A stretch of 64,000 nucleotides of DNA from Actinoallomurus liliacearum (GCF_039542035.1 NZ_BAABHJ010000016.1:1-64000), one strand, 5' to 3'; positions 42,346 to 51,434 are shown, counted from the stretch's first letter. Notes: generated by a model not told the origin, from the sequence alone. Numbers and translations are program-made.

Positions 42346-43005
42346 TTACTGCGTGACCGGGGCCGTCTCCACGGCGCGGGGCCCGCCGAGCGGTCCGCCG
42401 ACCGGCAGCGCGTACCGGCCGCCCATCCCGTTGACCACGCCGGCCGCGGACGCGTACCAGGCGACCAGGGCGGTGAGGACTCCCACCCAGCCGCCGAACT
42501 TGATCACGCCGCTGCTGTGCGACAGGTTGCCGATGAACAGGATGATCTCGGTGAGCTCCAGGGTCAGGAACACCCCGAAGACCGCCGCCGTCACCTGGGT
42601 GCTCCACAGGAGCATGTACGTGTTGAAGATCGCGAACGCCAGCAGGATCCAGCCGAGGTCGTTCTGGATGAGGTGCTCCGGGTTCGCCTTCGTGGCCGCC
42701 GCCGTCGCCGCGGCCGTGGGCGCGACCCAGCGGACGTACAGCCCGAGGCCGATCCAGAACCCGCCGTAGGAGGCGAACGCGGTCGCGCCGAAGACGTTCC
42801 GGTTGCGGAACTCCCACATGCCGGCCAGCAGCTGGATCAGGCCGCCGTACGCGAACGCGTAGCCGAGCCAGGCGTCCGTGCCGTCGGTCCACCCGGCGTT
42901 CTTCGCCGAGAGAAGGAAGGTGGTCAGCGCGAACGCCGCCAGCCCGAGCGGGGCGGGATCGGCGATCGTGGAGAGGGGGGTCGGGGGTCGGGGGGTCTCG
43001 GTCAT
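42346..43005 (-). CDS. Acetate uptake transporter (GPR1/FUN34/YaaH, SatP-like)
   Basis: Predicted acetate/succinate-proton symporter, 219 residues and six helices. The family motif NPAPLGL appears as DPAPLGLAAFALTTFLLS, and GGLIQLLAGMWEFRNRNVFG and FGGWVGVLTALVAWY follow. The ATG at 43003-43005 has GAGGAG upstream. It is divergent from pimB across 180 bases in which I see no firm operator. Confidence 0.92.
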   Translation of the reverse strand: MTETPRPPTPLSTIADPAPLGLAAFALTTFLLSAKNAGWTDGTDAWLGYAFAYGGLIQLLAGMWEFRNRNVFGATAFASYGGFWIGLGLYVRWVAPTAAATAAATKANPEHLIQNDLGWILLAFAIFNTYMLLWSTQVTAAVFGVFLTLELTEIILFIGNLSHSSGVIKFGGWVGVLTALVAWYASAAGVVNGMGGRYALPVGGPLGGPRAVETAPVTQ

Positions 43006-43184
43006 GGGTGGCTCCTCCTCGTCGTGAAGCTCACCGCCGTGCCTCGTCGGGTCCGCCATGCACACTTCGCAGGCCGGGCGGGGACCGGGCGGCCAGGACG
43101 CGCGTAACCACATTAACTCCCTGTTTCGCTCTGGTCACGGGGGCGCGTAAAGGTGATCACAGAACACATGCGATGCTGACAACG

Positions 43185-44315
43185 ATGGGGAAGACGCTCG
43201 TCCTGACCAACGACTTCCCGCCCCGGCCGGGCGGGATCCAGGCGTTCGTGCACAACCTGGCGGTCCGCCGGCCGCCGGGCTCCCTCATCGTGTACGCCCC
43301 CACGTGGGAGGGCGCTCCGGAGTTCGACGCCGCACAGCCGTTCCCGGTGGTCCGGCACCCCAGGCCGCTGATGCTCCCGGTCCCGTCCGTGCTGCGGCGC
43401 GCCGCCGAGATCGTCCGCGCGGAGGGCTGTGACTCGGTGGTCTTCGGCGCGGCGGCGCCGCTCGGGCTGCTGGCCCCGCGCCTTCGGCGGTCCGGCGTCG
43501 AGCGGTTCGTCGGGATCACGCACGGTCACGAGGCGGGGTGGGCGGCGCTGCCCGGGTCGCGCCGGTTGCTGCGCCGGATCGGGGACCAGGTCGACGTGCT
43601 CACCTATCTGGGCGAGTACACCCGCAGCCGGATGGTCCGCGCGCTGTCGCCCGCGGCGGCGGCGCGGATGCGGCGGCTGGCCCCCGGCGTCGACGAGACG
43701 GTGTTCCACCCCGGCGCCGGGGGAGAGGAGATCCGGGCCCGGTACGGCCTGGCGGACCGCCCGGTCGTGGTCTGCGTCTCCCGGCTGGTCCCGCGCAAGG
43801 GGCAGGACGTGCTGATCCGCGCCTGGCCGCAGGTGCTGCGGGCCGTCCCGGACGCCGCCCTCCTGATCGTCGGCGGCGGCCCGTACCGCACCACGCTCGA
43901 CCGGCTCCGCGTCGAGCTGGACGTGGCGGACGCCGTGCGCCTGACCGGCACGGTCCCCTGGGAGGAGCTTCCCGCGCACTACGACGCCGGTGACGTGTTC
44001 GCCATGCCCTGCCGGACCCGCCATCGCGGGCTCGACGTCGAGGGCCTGGGGATCGTCTACCTCGAGGCGTCCGCCACCGCCCTGCCGGTGGTGGCGGGCG
44101 ACTCCGGCGGCGCCCCCGACGCCGTCCTCGACGGTGAGACCGGCGTCGTGGTCGACGGCCACTCGGTGGGCGCGGTCGCCGGCGCCGTCACCGGCCTGCT
44201 GCGCGACCCGTCCGCGGCGCAGGCGATGGGCAAGCAGGGGCGTTCGTGGGTCGAGCGCGAGTGGCGCTGGGAGGTCCAGGCCGCCCGCTTCGCCGCCCTC
44301 CTCGGACCGCGCTAG
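43185..44315 (+). CDS. pimB: Phosphatidyl-myo-inositol mannoside alpha-mannosyltransferase
   Basis: GT4 glycosyltransferase that adds the second mannose to phosphatidylinositol mannosides of the cell envelope. The 376-residue protein parallels PimB' (Rv2188c) as recalled: TNDFPPRPGGIQAF, FGAAAPLGLLAPR, THGHEAGWAALPGSR, VCVSRLVPRKGQDVL, MPCRTRHRGLDVEGLGIVYLE-type EX7E region. ATG 43173 is an alternative start. Its stop codon shares the CTAG 44312-44315 with the convergent rhodanese gene. fadD15 is also nearby, as in mycobacteria. Confidence 0.92.
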   Translation: MGKTLVLTNDFPPRPGGIQAFVHNLAVRRPPGSLIVYAPTWEGAPEFDAAQPFPVVRHPRPLMLPVPSVLRRAAEIVRAEGCDSVVFGAAAPLGLLAPRLRRSGVERFVGITHGHEAGWAALPGSRRLLRRIGDQVDVLTYLGEYTRSRMVRALSPAAAARMRRLAPGVDETVFHPGAGGEEIRARYGLADRPVVVCVSRLVPRKGQDVLIRAWPQVLRAVPDAALLIVGGGPYRTTLDRLRVELDVADAVRLTGTVPWEELPAHYDAGDVFAMPCRTRHRGLDVEGLGIVYLEASATALPVVAGDSGGAPDAVLDGETGVVVDGHSVGAVAGAVTGLLRDPSAAQAMGKQGRSWVEREWRWEVQAARFAALLGPR

Positions 44316-44779
44316 CAGCCGCAGTAGGGGCTCGCCACCGGGGCGGTCAGTTCGTCGACCGGCCTGCTGCGGCGCCCGGCCGCGGTCTCGACCGGGAACC
44401 CCTCGCGTGCCCAGTACTCGTAGCCACCGATCATCTCCTTCACCCGGTAGCCCAGCCGGGCGAAGGCCAGCGCGGCGCGGGTCGCGCCGTTGCACCCCGG
44501 ACCCCAGCAGTAGGTGACGACCGTCGTGTCCGGAGAGACGAGGGCGGGGGCCCGTTCCCCGATCAGCGCGGTGGGCAGATGCAGGGCGCCGGGGAGGTGG
44601 CACTGCTCCCACGCCTCGACGCCGCGAGAGTCGACGACGACCAGGCCGGGCACGCCGGCCTCCAGGTCGGCGTGGACGTCGGACACGTCGGTTTCGAAGG
44701 CCAGGCGGGCGGCGAAGTGACGGGCGGCCTCCTCGGGAGGAGCCGGCGCGGCGCTGAGGATATTGGACATACCGGTCAT
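44312..44779 (-). CDS. Rhodanese-like sulfurtransferase
   Basis: Single rhodanese domain, 155 residues: LVVVDSRGVEAWEQCHLPGALHLP, the loop CWGPGCNGATRAAL with the likely catalytic Cys, and GYEYWAREGFPV. An unusual C-terminal PYCGC tail adds two cysteines. It is divergent from a GlxA-type regulator. Such a pair suggests regulation of a sulfur or reactive-species response. Start at 44779 or 44770 (ATG) is undecided. Confidence 0.88.
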   Translation of the reverse strand: MTGMSNILSAAPAPPEEAARHFAARLAFETDVSDVHADLEAGVPGLVVVDSRGVEAWEQCHLPGALHLPTALIGERAPALVSPDTTVVTYCWGPGCNGATRAALAFARLGYRVKEMIGGYEYWAREGFPVETAAGRRSRPVDELTAPVASPYCGC

Positions 44780-44842
44780 CGTGGTCGACGGCGTCTCCGG
44801 GGGAACAGTGGCGTCAACGTCACCCACCGCTAGGATCCCGCC

Positions 44843-45811
44843 ATGCGATCGAGAGCGGGGTCGGCGGTCGCGGTGCTCGCCTATGAGGGCATGTCGCCGT
44901 TCGAGACGGGCATCGTCACCGAGGTGTTCGGGCTGGTCAGGCCGGAGCTGGACGTGCCGTGGTACGACCTGGCCGTGTGCGCCGAGCGACCCGGTCCGGT
45001 CCCGATCATCGGCGGTGCCGCCATCCACACCGAGCACGGCCTGGACACCTTCGCCTCGGCCGACACCGTCATCGTCCCCGGCGTCCCCGACGTACGCGGT
45101 GAGTGCTCCCCGGAGCTGGTCGCGGCCCTGCGCCTGGCCCACGAGCGGGGCGCCCGCGTCGTGTCGATCTGCTCCGGCGCGTTCGCCCTGGCCGCCGCCG
45201 GACTGCTGGACCACCGGCCGGCGACCACCCACTGGCAGTACGCCGGTCTGCTGCGCCGGCGGTTCCCGCTCGTCCAGGTGAACCCCGACGTCCTCTACAT
45301 CGACGACGGCGACGTCTTGACCAGCGCCGGCAGCGCCGCGGGACTGGACCTGTGCCTGTATCTGGTCCGCCGTGACCATGGGCCGAGTGTCGCCAACGCG
45401 GTGGCGCGGCGGCTGGTGATCCCACCGCATCGCGACGGCGGCCAGGCGCAGTTCATCGAGGCGCCCGTGACCGTCGACGCCGATGACGACCGGATCGCCC
45501 GGGTGACGACCTGGGCGCTGGCCAACCTGCGGGAGGAGATCACGGTCGACGTCCTCGCCGCCCGCGCGCACATGTCCGCCCGCACCTTCTTGCGCCACTT
45601 CGCGCGCTGCATGGGGACCAGCCCCGCCCGGTGGCTGATCGGCCAGCGGATCCAGGCCAGTCTGACGCTCCTGGAGAAGACCTCCGCGCCGGTCGAGGAG
45701 ATCGCCCGTGCGGTCGGGTTCGCCAGTCCCGTCACCTTCCGCTCGCACTTCCTGCGGGTCATGCGGACGTCGCCCTCCGCGTACCGCCGCGCCTTCACCG
45801 CGACGTCATGA
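44843..45811 (+). CDS. GlxA-family AraC-type regulator (FtrA-like)
   Basis: Transcription factor of 322 residues: N-terminal DJ-1/PfpI amidase-like sensing domain with a nucleophile-elbow cysteine (VSICSGAFALAAAG) and a C-terminal double AraC helix-turn-helix (LAARAHMSARTFLRHFARCM ... IARAVGFASPVTFRSHF). It is divergent from the rhodanese gene, which it probably controls. The ligand is unknown. Confidence 0.92.
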   Translation: MRSRAGSAVAVLAYEGMSPFETGIVTEVFGLVRPELDVPWYDLAVCAERPGPVPIIGGAAIHTEHGLDTFASADTVIVPGVPDVRGECSPELVAALRLAHERGARVVSICSGAFALAAAGLLDHRPATTHWQYAGLLRRRFPLVQVNPDVLYIDDGDVLTSAGSAAGLDLCLYLVRRDHGPSVANAVARRLVIPPHRDGGQAQFIEAPVTVDADDDRIARVTTWALANLREEITVDVLAARAHMSARTFLRHFARCMGTSPARWLIGQRIQASLTLLEKTSAPVEEIARAVGFASPVTFRSHFLRVMRTSPSAYRRAFTATS

Positions 45812-45861
45812 CGCACGGACCGTCGTCCCCTCGGAGCTCCGAGGGGACGACGGTCCGTGCG
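45812..45861. terminator. 50-bp perfect palindrome (bidirectional terminator)
   Basis: Left arm 45812-45836 and right arm 45837-45861 are exact reverse complements with no spacer, centred on GGAG/CTCC. It starts immediately after the GlxA regulator stop and ends 10 bases before the MFS stop on the other strand. It most likely terminates both convergent genes. Confidence 0.85.
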
Positions 45862-45870
45862 CCGGGGCGG

Positions 45871-47067
45871 TCAGCGGCGGGCGGTCAGGGTGAGCGTCGC
45901 GCCGAGGGCGAGCAGGGCCGCGAGGACGTACGCCAGCGTGGGCAGGCCGTGCGCGCTCAGCGCACCGGCGACCTGCGGGCCGACGCTGGCGCCGACGAAG
46001 AGGATGAAGGTGAACAGGGAGACCGCCGTGCCCCGCGCCGCACCGGCGTGGCCGCCGATGGTCTCGATCAGGGCGGGGGCGGTGAGGCCGACACCGGCGA
46101 CGAAGGCGTTCAGCAGGATCGCGAGCCCCAGGGTGCCCGGGTGGGTCAGTCCGATCAGCGCGGCCGACACGGCGGACAGCGTCAGCGCCCCGGTCGCGCG
46201 GCGCGCTCCGGGGACGCGCTGCAGGACGGGCGTCACGAAGGGGACCGCGAGGATCGCCGGAAGCGCCGCCGCGCGCAGGGCGAGCAGCGCCGCCGCCCCG
46301 CCCGCCGCGCCGGTGAGGGCCAGGCCGGTGTAGAGGGCGACGAACGAACCGAGGACCACCGGGCTCGCCAGGTAGAGCGGGATGAGGCGGCGGTGGGCGA
46401 GGAGGCCCGGCATGGCGCGGTACGCGTCGAGCGGGGAGCCCGTGGTGCCGGGACGGCCGGGCAGCATCACCCGTCGCAGCGCGGTGGCGACGAGGGCGAA
46501 GGCGACCGCGAACACGGCGAACACCGCGCGCCAGCCCGCCACCGCCGCGATGCCCTGCGCGGCGAGCTGACCGAACACCGCCGACGCGAGGAACGCGCCG
46601 ATCACCGCGGACAACAGGGTGGGGCGGTGCCGCGGCTCGGCGCGTTCGGCGATGTAGGTGAACGCGACGGGAGCGAACGCGGCGGTGGTCACCCCTTGCA
46701 GGACACGAAGGCCGATCGCCATGCCGAGGCTGGAGGACAGGGCCACCAGGGCGGTCGTCACCGCGGTGGCGGCGATGCCCGTCACGATGATCCGGCGCCG
46801 GCCGAACCGGTCCGACAACGGCCCGAACACCAGGAACCCGGCCGCGTACCCGAAACCGAACGCGCTGGCCATCCACGTCAGGGCGGAGGCCGGCGCGTGC
46901 CACTCCCGGCCCATCGCGCCCAGCAGGGGGATCACGCCGTAGAGCTGGCCGGTGGCCAGCAGGGCCGTCGCCACGAACGTCACCAGGGTCGCCACGAAGG
47001 GGGCGTGGGCGGGCTCCGCCTGGCGGGCGGTCGTTCCGGTACGGCCGGCGGAGATCAACGTCGTCAT
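45871..47067 (-). CDS. MFS transporter (drug efflux type)
   Basis: Twelve-helix major facilitator, 398 residues. The loop 2-3 motif is visible as LSDRFGRRRIIVTG, and the first helix begins FVATLVTFVATALL. The start is ATG 47067; a TTG six codons upstream overlaps the operator region. It is divergent from a tetR gene, with two palindromic operators between them. Predicted substrate: a toxic compound recognised by the TetR; not identifiable. Confidence 0.92.
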   Translation of the reverse strand: MTTLISAGRTGTTARQAEPAHAPFVATLVTFVATALLATGQLYGVIPLLGAMGREWHAPASALTWMASAFGFGYAAGFLVFGPLSDRFGRRRIIVTGIAATAVTTALVALSSSLGMAIGLRVLQGVTTAAFAPVAFTYIAERAEPRHRPTLLSAVIGAFLASAVFGQLAAQGIAAVAGWRAVFAVFAVAFALVATALRRVMLPGRPGTTGSPLDAYRAMPGLLAHRRLIPLYLASPVVLGSFVALYTGLALTGAAGGAAALLALRAAALPAILAVPFVTPVLQRVPGARRATGALTLSAVSAALIGLTHPGTLGLAILLNAFVAGVGLTAPALIETIGGHAGAARGTAVSLFTFILFVGASVGPQVAGALSAHGLPTLAYVLAALLALGATLTLTARR

Positions 47068-47085
47068 GCCGAGGAAGGTATCCAA

Positions 47086-47116
47086 CCAACCGGTTGGGTG
47101 TCAACCAACTAGTTGG
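47086..47116. promoter_or_regulatory. Twin TetR operators
   Basis: Two perfect 12-bp palindromes, CCAACCGGTTGG (47086-47097) and CCAACTAGTTGG (47105-47116), 19 bp centre to centre. They lie between the MFS gene and tetR, the expected place for a repressor of both. Confidence 0.85.
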
Positions 47117-47141
47117 ATTGACCTTCGGGTAAGCTCGTCGC

Positions 47142-47720
47142 ATGCCCAGAGACACCGCCGCCGCCACGAAGGAAGCCCTGCTCAGTGCCGCGCGGGAGGA
47201 GTTCGCCGCGTACGGCATCGCCGGAGCGCGGGTGGACCGCATCGCCGAGCGCGCGGGCGTCAACAAGGAGCGCATCTACGGCCACTTCGGCAACAAGGAG
47301 AAGCTGTTCGACGCCGTCATGAGCCAGGTGCTCGACGAGGTCATCGAGATGGTGGCGCAGGACTTCAGTGATCCGGGCGACTACGTGGCCGGGATGTACG
47401 ACTACCACCGGGCGCATCCCGAACTACTCCGCCTGATGCTGTGGGAGGCCCTGCAGTACGGCGACCAGCGCGACTACGACGACGGCCGGCGCGCCCACTA
47501 CCGCAAGAAGATGGAGGCGCTCGCGAGCCGCCTGGGGGCGGAGCCGTCGGTCGACGTCGGGCGTGCCCTGGTGACGCTGTGCGGCATGGCCGGCTGGCCG
47601 AACGCGGTACCCCAGATCACCCGGCTCGTGCTGGGGCCGGACGCCGACGACCGGGACGCGATGCGCGCCCACCTGATCGACTTCGCGCGGTCCGCCGTCG
47701 TCCGCGAGACACCGGCCTGA
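47142..47720 (+). CDS. TetR-family repressor
   Basis: A 192-residue protein with an N-terminal helix-turn-helix (AAREEFAAYGIAGARVDRIA ERAGVNKERIYGHFGNKEKL, typical TetR spacing) and a C-terminal ligand domain with the YDYHRAHPELLRLMLWEALQ region. It starts 26 bases after the twin palindromes and should repress the divergent MFS gene and itself. Confidence 0.93.
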   Translation: MPRDTAAATKEALLSAAREEFAAYGIAGARVDRIAERAGVNKERIYGHFGNKEKLFDAVMSQVLDEVIEMVAQDFSDPGDYVAGMYDYHRAHPELLRLMLWEALQYGDQRDYDDGRRAHYRKKMEALASRLGAEPSVDVGRALVTLCGMAGWPNAVPQITRLVLGPDADDRDAMRAHLIDFARSAVVRETPA

Positions 47721-47741
47721 CCGCCCGGCGACCTCGGAAGG

Positions 47742-49502
47742 TCAGGCGTAGAGTGCCTCGATCTCGTCGGCGAAGTCCTTCTCGACGAGGTTGCGCTTGA
47801 CCTTCAGGGTCGGGGTGAGGTGGCCGGACTCCTCGGTGAAGTCCACGTCGAGGATCCGGTACTTCTTGATCGCCTCGGCCCGGGACACCGTGGTGTTGGC
47901 GTCGGCCACCGCCGCGTCGATCTCCTTCACCAGATCCGGGTCCTTCACCAGCTCCGCGGTGGACAGCCCGGTCTTGCCGTGCTGCTCCTTCCACGGCTCG
48001 AGCGCCTCGGGGTCGAGGGTGATCAGGCAGCCGATGAACTTACGGGCGTCGCCGACCACCATGCACTGGCTGATCAGCGGGTGCGCGCGCAGCCGGTCCT
48101 CCAGCGGCGCCGGCGCGACGTTCTTCCCGCCCGCGGTGACGATGATCTCCTTCTTGCGGCCGGTGATCCGGAGGTAGCCGTCCTCGTCGAGCTCGCCCAC
48201 GTCGCCGGTGTGGAACCAGCCGTCCTCGAGGGCGGCCTTGGACGCCTCCTCGTTGTGCCAGTAGCCGGCGAAGACGTTCGGTCCCTTGACGAGCACCTCG
48301 CCGTCGTCGCCGATGCGCAGCGTGCTGCCGGGGATCGGCTTGCCGACGGTGCCGATGCGGTTGTCGCTGGGCAGGTTGACCGCCGCCGGGGCGGTCGTCT
48401 CGGTGAGGCCGTAGCCCTCGAGGATCGTGATGCCGACGCCGTCGAAGAAGTGGCCGAGCCGCTCGCCCAGCGCCGCGCCGCCCGAGACGGCGTGGCTGAC
48501 GCGGCCGCCGATCGCGGCACGCAGCTTGCCGTACACCAGCCGGTCGAACAGCGCGTGCTTGAGCCGCAGCCCGAGCCCGGGGGAGTCGGCGCGGCTGTAG
48601 GCGATCGCGGTGTCGGCCGCGACGCGGAAGATGCGGCCCTTGCCGTCGGCATTGGCCTTCTGCTCGGCGCCGATGTAGACCTTCTCGAAGACACGGGGCA
48701 CCGCGAGCAGGAAGGTCGGCTGGAAGGAGGCAAGGTCGTCGACGACGTGCGCCATGTCGGCCGTGTGGCCGAGCGTCACGCCCGCCTCGACGCAGCCGAC
48801 CTCGATGAGCCGCGCGAAGACGTGAGCGAGCGGCAGGAACAGCAGCGTCGAGCCGCTCTTCAGGCCGAACACCTCCGTCAGCGCGCCCTCGGTGACGTTC
48901 CGCGCGGTCGCGAGCAGGTTGCCGTGGGTGATCTCGCAGCCCTTCGGGCGGCCGGTCGTGCCCGACGTGTAGATGATCGTGGCCAGGTCGGCGACGGACC
49001 GCGACTCGCGCCGCTCCGTCAGGTCCTGGTCGGATCCCGTGCCGCTCGGCAGGTCGTCCATCCGCCAGACCTGCGCGAGCTCGGACAGCCGCTCCCGGAC
49101 GCTCTCGACCGCCTTGGCGTGCTCGTCCGTCTCGACGAAGACGGCCTTGGCCCCGGAGTCGCCGACGATCCACTCGACCTGCGAGGCCGAGGACGTCTCG
49201 TAGATCGGCACGGTCACGCCGCCGGCCGCCCAGATCGCGTAGTCGGCGACGGTCCATTCGTAGCGGGTGCGGGACATGAGCGCCACGCGGTCGCCCGGCT
49301 CGACGCCGGCGGAGATCAGCCCCTTGGCGACCCGGGCGATCTCCTCGGCGAACTCGCGCGCGGTGACGTCCCGCCACCCGGATTCGGACTTGCGCCGAAT
49401 GACGACGCGGTCGGGCTCCTCGGCGGCCCGGGAGAAGAGCGTGTCGGTGAGGTTCGCCGAGTCGGCGATCGTCACTTGTGCGGGAACGGTGTACTCGCGC
49501 AC
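47742..49502 (-). CDS. fadD15: Long-chain acyl-CoA ligase (FadD15-like)
   Basis: Activates fatty acids via an acyl-adenylate. The 586 residues carry the AMP motif YTSGTTGRPKGCEITHGN, the GYGLTETTAP motif, the hinge DGWFHTGDVGELDEDGYLRITGRKKE, and the C-terminal lysine region of ANL enzymes. It is the counterpart of M. tuberculosis FadD15 (Rv2187), which also lies next to pimB. The bases 49503-49792 upstream hold no gene; they include a 13-bp direct repeat. Confidence 0.93.
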   Translation of the reverse strand: MREYTVPAQVTIADSANLTDTLFSRAAEEPDRVVIRRKSESGWRDVTAREFAEEIARVAKGLISAGVEPGDRVALMSRTRYEWTVADYAIWAAGGVTVPIYETSSASQVEWIVGDSGAKAVFVETDEHAKAVESVRERLSELAQVWRMDDLPSGTGSDQDLTERRESRSVADLATIIYTSGTTGRPKGCEITHGNLLATARNVTEGALTEVFGLKSGSTLLFLPLAHVFARLIEVGCVEAGVTLGHTADMAHVVDDLASFQPTFLLAVPRVFEKVYIGAEQKANADGKGRIFRVAADTAIAYSRADSPGLGLRLKHALFDRLVYGKLRAAIGGRVSHAVSGGAALGERLGHFFDGVGITILEGYGLTETTAPAAVNLPSDNRIGTVGKPIPGSTLRIGDDGEVLVKGPNVFAGYWHNEEASKAALEDGWFHTGDVGELDEDGYLRITGRKKEIIVTAGGKNVAPAPLEDRLRAHPLISQCMVVGDARKFIGCLITLDPEALEPWKEQHGKTGLSTAELVKDPDLVKEIDAAVADANTTVSRAEAIKKYRILDVDFTEESGHLTPTLKVKRNLVEKDFADEIEALYA

Positions 49503-49613
49503 GACTTCTCCTCAGCTGATACGGCGGGCATTCGCACGGACGCTATCGCCTCAAGATACTGATCGGTAGCCTTTGGTGCGGTGACACGTCTCGCATTTCT
49601 TCTTACCACGCGT

Positions 49614-49689
49614 GTAACGACCTCGTTGATGCGCGTTCCCGGGCCGGTCTCGTGGTCGCGATAGCGGAACGAAGCGGTAACGACCTCGT
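49614..49689. repeat. 13-bp direct repeat upstream of fadD15 and cutC
   Basis: GTAACGACCTCGT occurs at 49614-49626 and 49677-49689, 63 bp apart, in the divergent region between fadD15 and cutC. A CACGCGTG palindrome (49607-49614) touches the first copy. They may be regulator-binding sites. Confidence 0.5.
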
Positions 49690-49792
49690 CTGTTCGGCCT
49701 AAAGGCAGGTCAGGTCCGGGGGCGGTGGCGAAGGGGCCGGGCCAGAATACGCCTCACCGCGGGGATCGCGGCGCCGGTGTGCGGGGGAGGCG

Positions 49793-50482
49793 ATGTCGTT
49801 GCTCGAGGTGGTCGCGATGAACGAGGTGGACGCCGAGGCCGCCGAGACGGGCGGTGCCGACCGCATCATGGCGGTCGCCGACCGGCAGGCCGGCGGCCTG
49901 ACCCCGGATCCCAAGACCGTGGCCGCGATGCGCAAGACGACCTCCCTGCCGATCCGGGTGGTGCTCCGGGCCAAGAACGGCTTCCGGACGACCGAATCGG
50001 AGCTCGGCAGGCTCTGCCGCGCCGCGGCCGCCCACGCCGACGCCGGGGCGGACGGCTTCGTGTTCGGCTTCCTGCACGCCGACCACACCGTCGACCTGTC
50101 CGCGACCGCCCGGCTCGCCGACACGGTGCTGCCGCTGCCGTGGACGTTCCACCGCGCGATCGACCACGCCGCCGAGCCGGAGGCCGCCTGGCGGACCCTC
50201 CGCCTGCTGCGCGGCCTCGACTCCGTCCTGTGCGCGGGGGCGGCGGGCGGCGTGGGGGCGGGCATGGAGGCACTGCTGCGCCGGGCCGCCCACGACGCGC
50301 GGCTCATGCTCGTCGGCGGCGGCCTGCGGCGCCGGCACGTCCCGGCCCTCGTGGCGGCCGGGGTCCGGGCCTTCCAGGTCGGCGACGCCGTACGGCCGGT
50401 GGGCGGCGGGCCCCAGGCACCGGTCGACGCCGCGCGCGTCCGCGAGTGGCGCAGCCTCGTCGACGCCGCCGCCGACCACTGA
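49793..50482 (+). CDS. cutC: CutC family protein
   Basis: TIM-barrel protein traditionally called a copper homeostasis protein; its real activity is uncertain. The 229 residues show the family landmarks: LEVVAMNEVDAEAAETGGADRI, GADGFVFGFLH, and TFHRAIDHA. The ATG lies a few bases after GGGGGAGG. Confidence 0.9.
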   Translation: MSLLEVVAMNEVDAEAAETGGADRIMAVADRQAGGLTPDPKTVAAMRKTTSLPIRVVLRAKNGFRTTESELGRLCRAAAAHADAGADGFVFGFLHADHTVDLSATARLADTVLPLPWTFHRAIDHAAEPEAAWRTLRLLRGLDSVLCAGAAGGVGAGMEALLRRAAHDARLMLVGGGLRRRHVPALVAAGVRAFQVGDAVRPVGGGPQAPVDAARVREWRSLVDAAADH

Positions 50483-50592
50483 CCGCGGCCGAGACGCCGA
50501 GCGCGGCGGAACGCCGGCGGCGGCCGGGTGCCGGCCGCGGTCGCCGGTCCGCGGCGACGTGCCGTGCCGTCGGCGGGTCTTACAGTTGGCGC

Positions 50593-51360
50593 ATGCGGGT
50601 TCATGTGGTCAGCGACGTGCATGGACGGGCGGACGCGCTCGCCCTGGCCGGTGACGGGGCGGACGCGTTCATCTGCCTCGGGGATCTGATCCTGTTCATC
50701 GACTACGACGACCACGGCAAGGGCATCTTCGCCGAGCTGTTCGGGGCGGAGCACGCCTCGACCTTCATCGAACTGCGCACCCAGAAGCGATTCGACGAGG
50801 CACGGGCGTTCTCCCGCTCGATGTGGGCGACTCTGGAGGGCGACGCCGGACCGTACATCGAGGCCGCCGTGCGCCGGCAGTACAAGGAACTGTTCGGCGC
50901 CATGCCCACGCCCGCGTACCTCACCTACGGCAACGTCGACATCCCCCGGCTGTGGGCGGAGAGCCTGCGGCCCGGCCAGCGGGTGCTCGACGGGGAGGTC
51001 GTGGAGATCGGCGGCCTGCGCTTCGGGTTCGTCGGCGGCGGGCTGCGCACCGAATACCGCACGCCGTACGAACTCGACGACGAGGTCTACGCCGCCAAGG
51101 TCGCGGCGATCGGCGCGGTCGACGTGCTGTGCTGCCACATTCCGCCCGCCGTTCCCGAACTGCTGTACGACACGGTCGCCCGGCGATTCGAACGCGGCAG
51201 CGAGGCGGTCCTGCGCGCCATCCAGGAGACGCAGCCGAGATACGCGCTGTTCGGCCATGTCCACCAGCCGCTCGTCCGCCGCACCCGCATCGGCCGCACC
51301 GAGTGCGTGAACGTCGGTCACTTCCGCGCACGCGGGGTTCCGTACGTTCTGGAGTTCTAG
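50593..51360 (+). CDS. Metallophosphoesterase
   Basis: Two-metal phosphoesterase of 255 residues with the family blocks DVHGRADAL, CLGDLILF (D of GD), YGNVDIP (the GNHD equivalent, with Val-Asp instead of His-Asp), CCHIPPAV and FGHVHQP. The change from GNHD to GNVD is notable. A TACAGT -10 box seven bases upstream of the ATG suggests a leaderless message. Conserved in actinobacteria next to the SRPBCC gene. Confidence 0.9.
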   Translation: MRVHVVSDVHGRADALALAGDGADAFICLGDLILFIDYDDHGKGIFAELFGAEHASTFIELRTQKRFDEARAFSRSMWATLEGDAGPYIEAAVRRQYKELFGAMPTPAYLTYGNVDIPRLWAESLRPGQRVLDGEVVEIGGLRFGFVGGGLRTEYRTPYELDDEVYAAKVAAIGAVDVLCCHIPPAVPELLYDTVARRFERGSEAVLRAIQETQPRYALFGHVHQPLVRRTRIGRTECVNVGHFRARGVPYVLEF

Positions 51361-51434
51361 AGACTACGCTCCGCTCAAGGCGAAGCGCCGCACCCATTTA
51401 TCGCCCGGAAGAAAGTTGAAAGAAGGAAACGCCG

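Noticed and set aside
43005..43185. GTGATCAC palindrome between acetate transporter and pimB as a GlxR/CRP site
   Set aside because: Only 8 bp and lacking the TGTGA-N6-TCACA layout; too weak to report as a feature.
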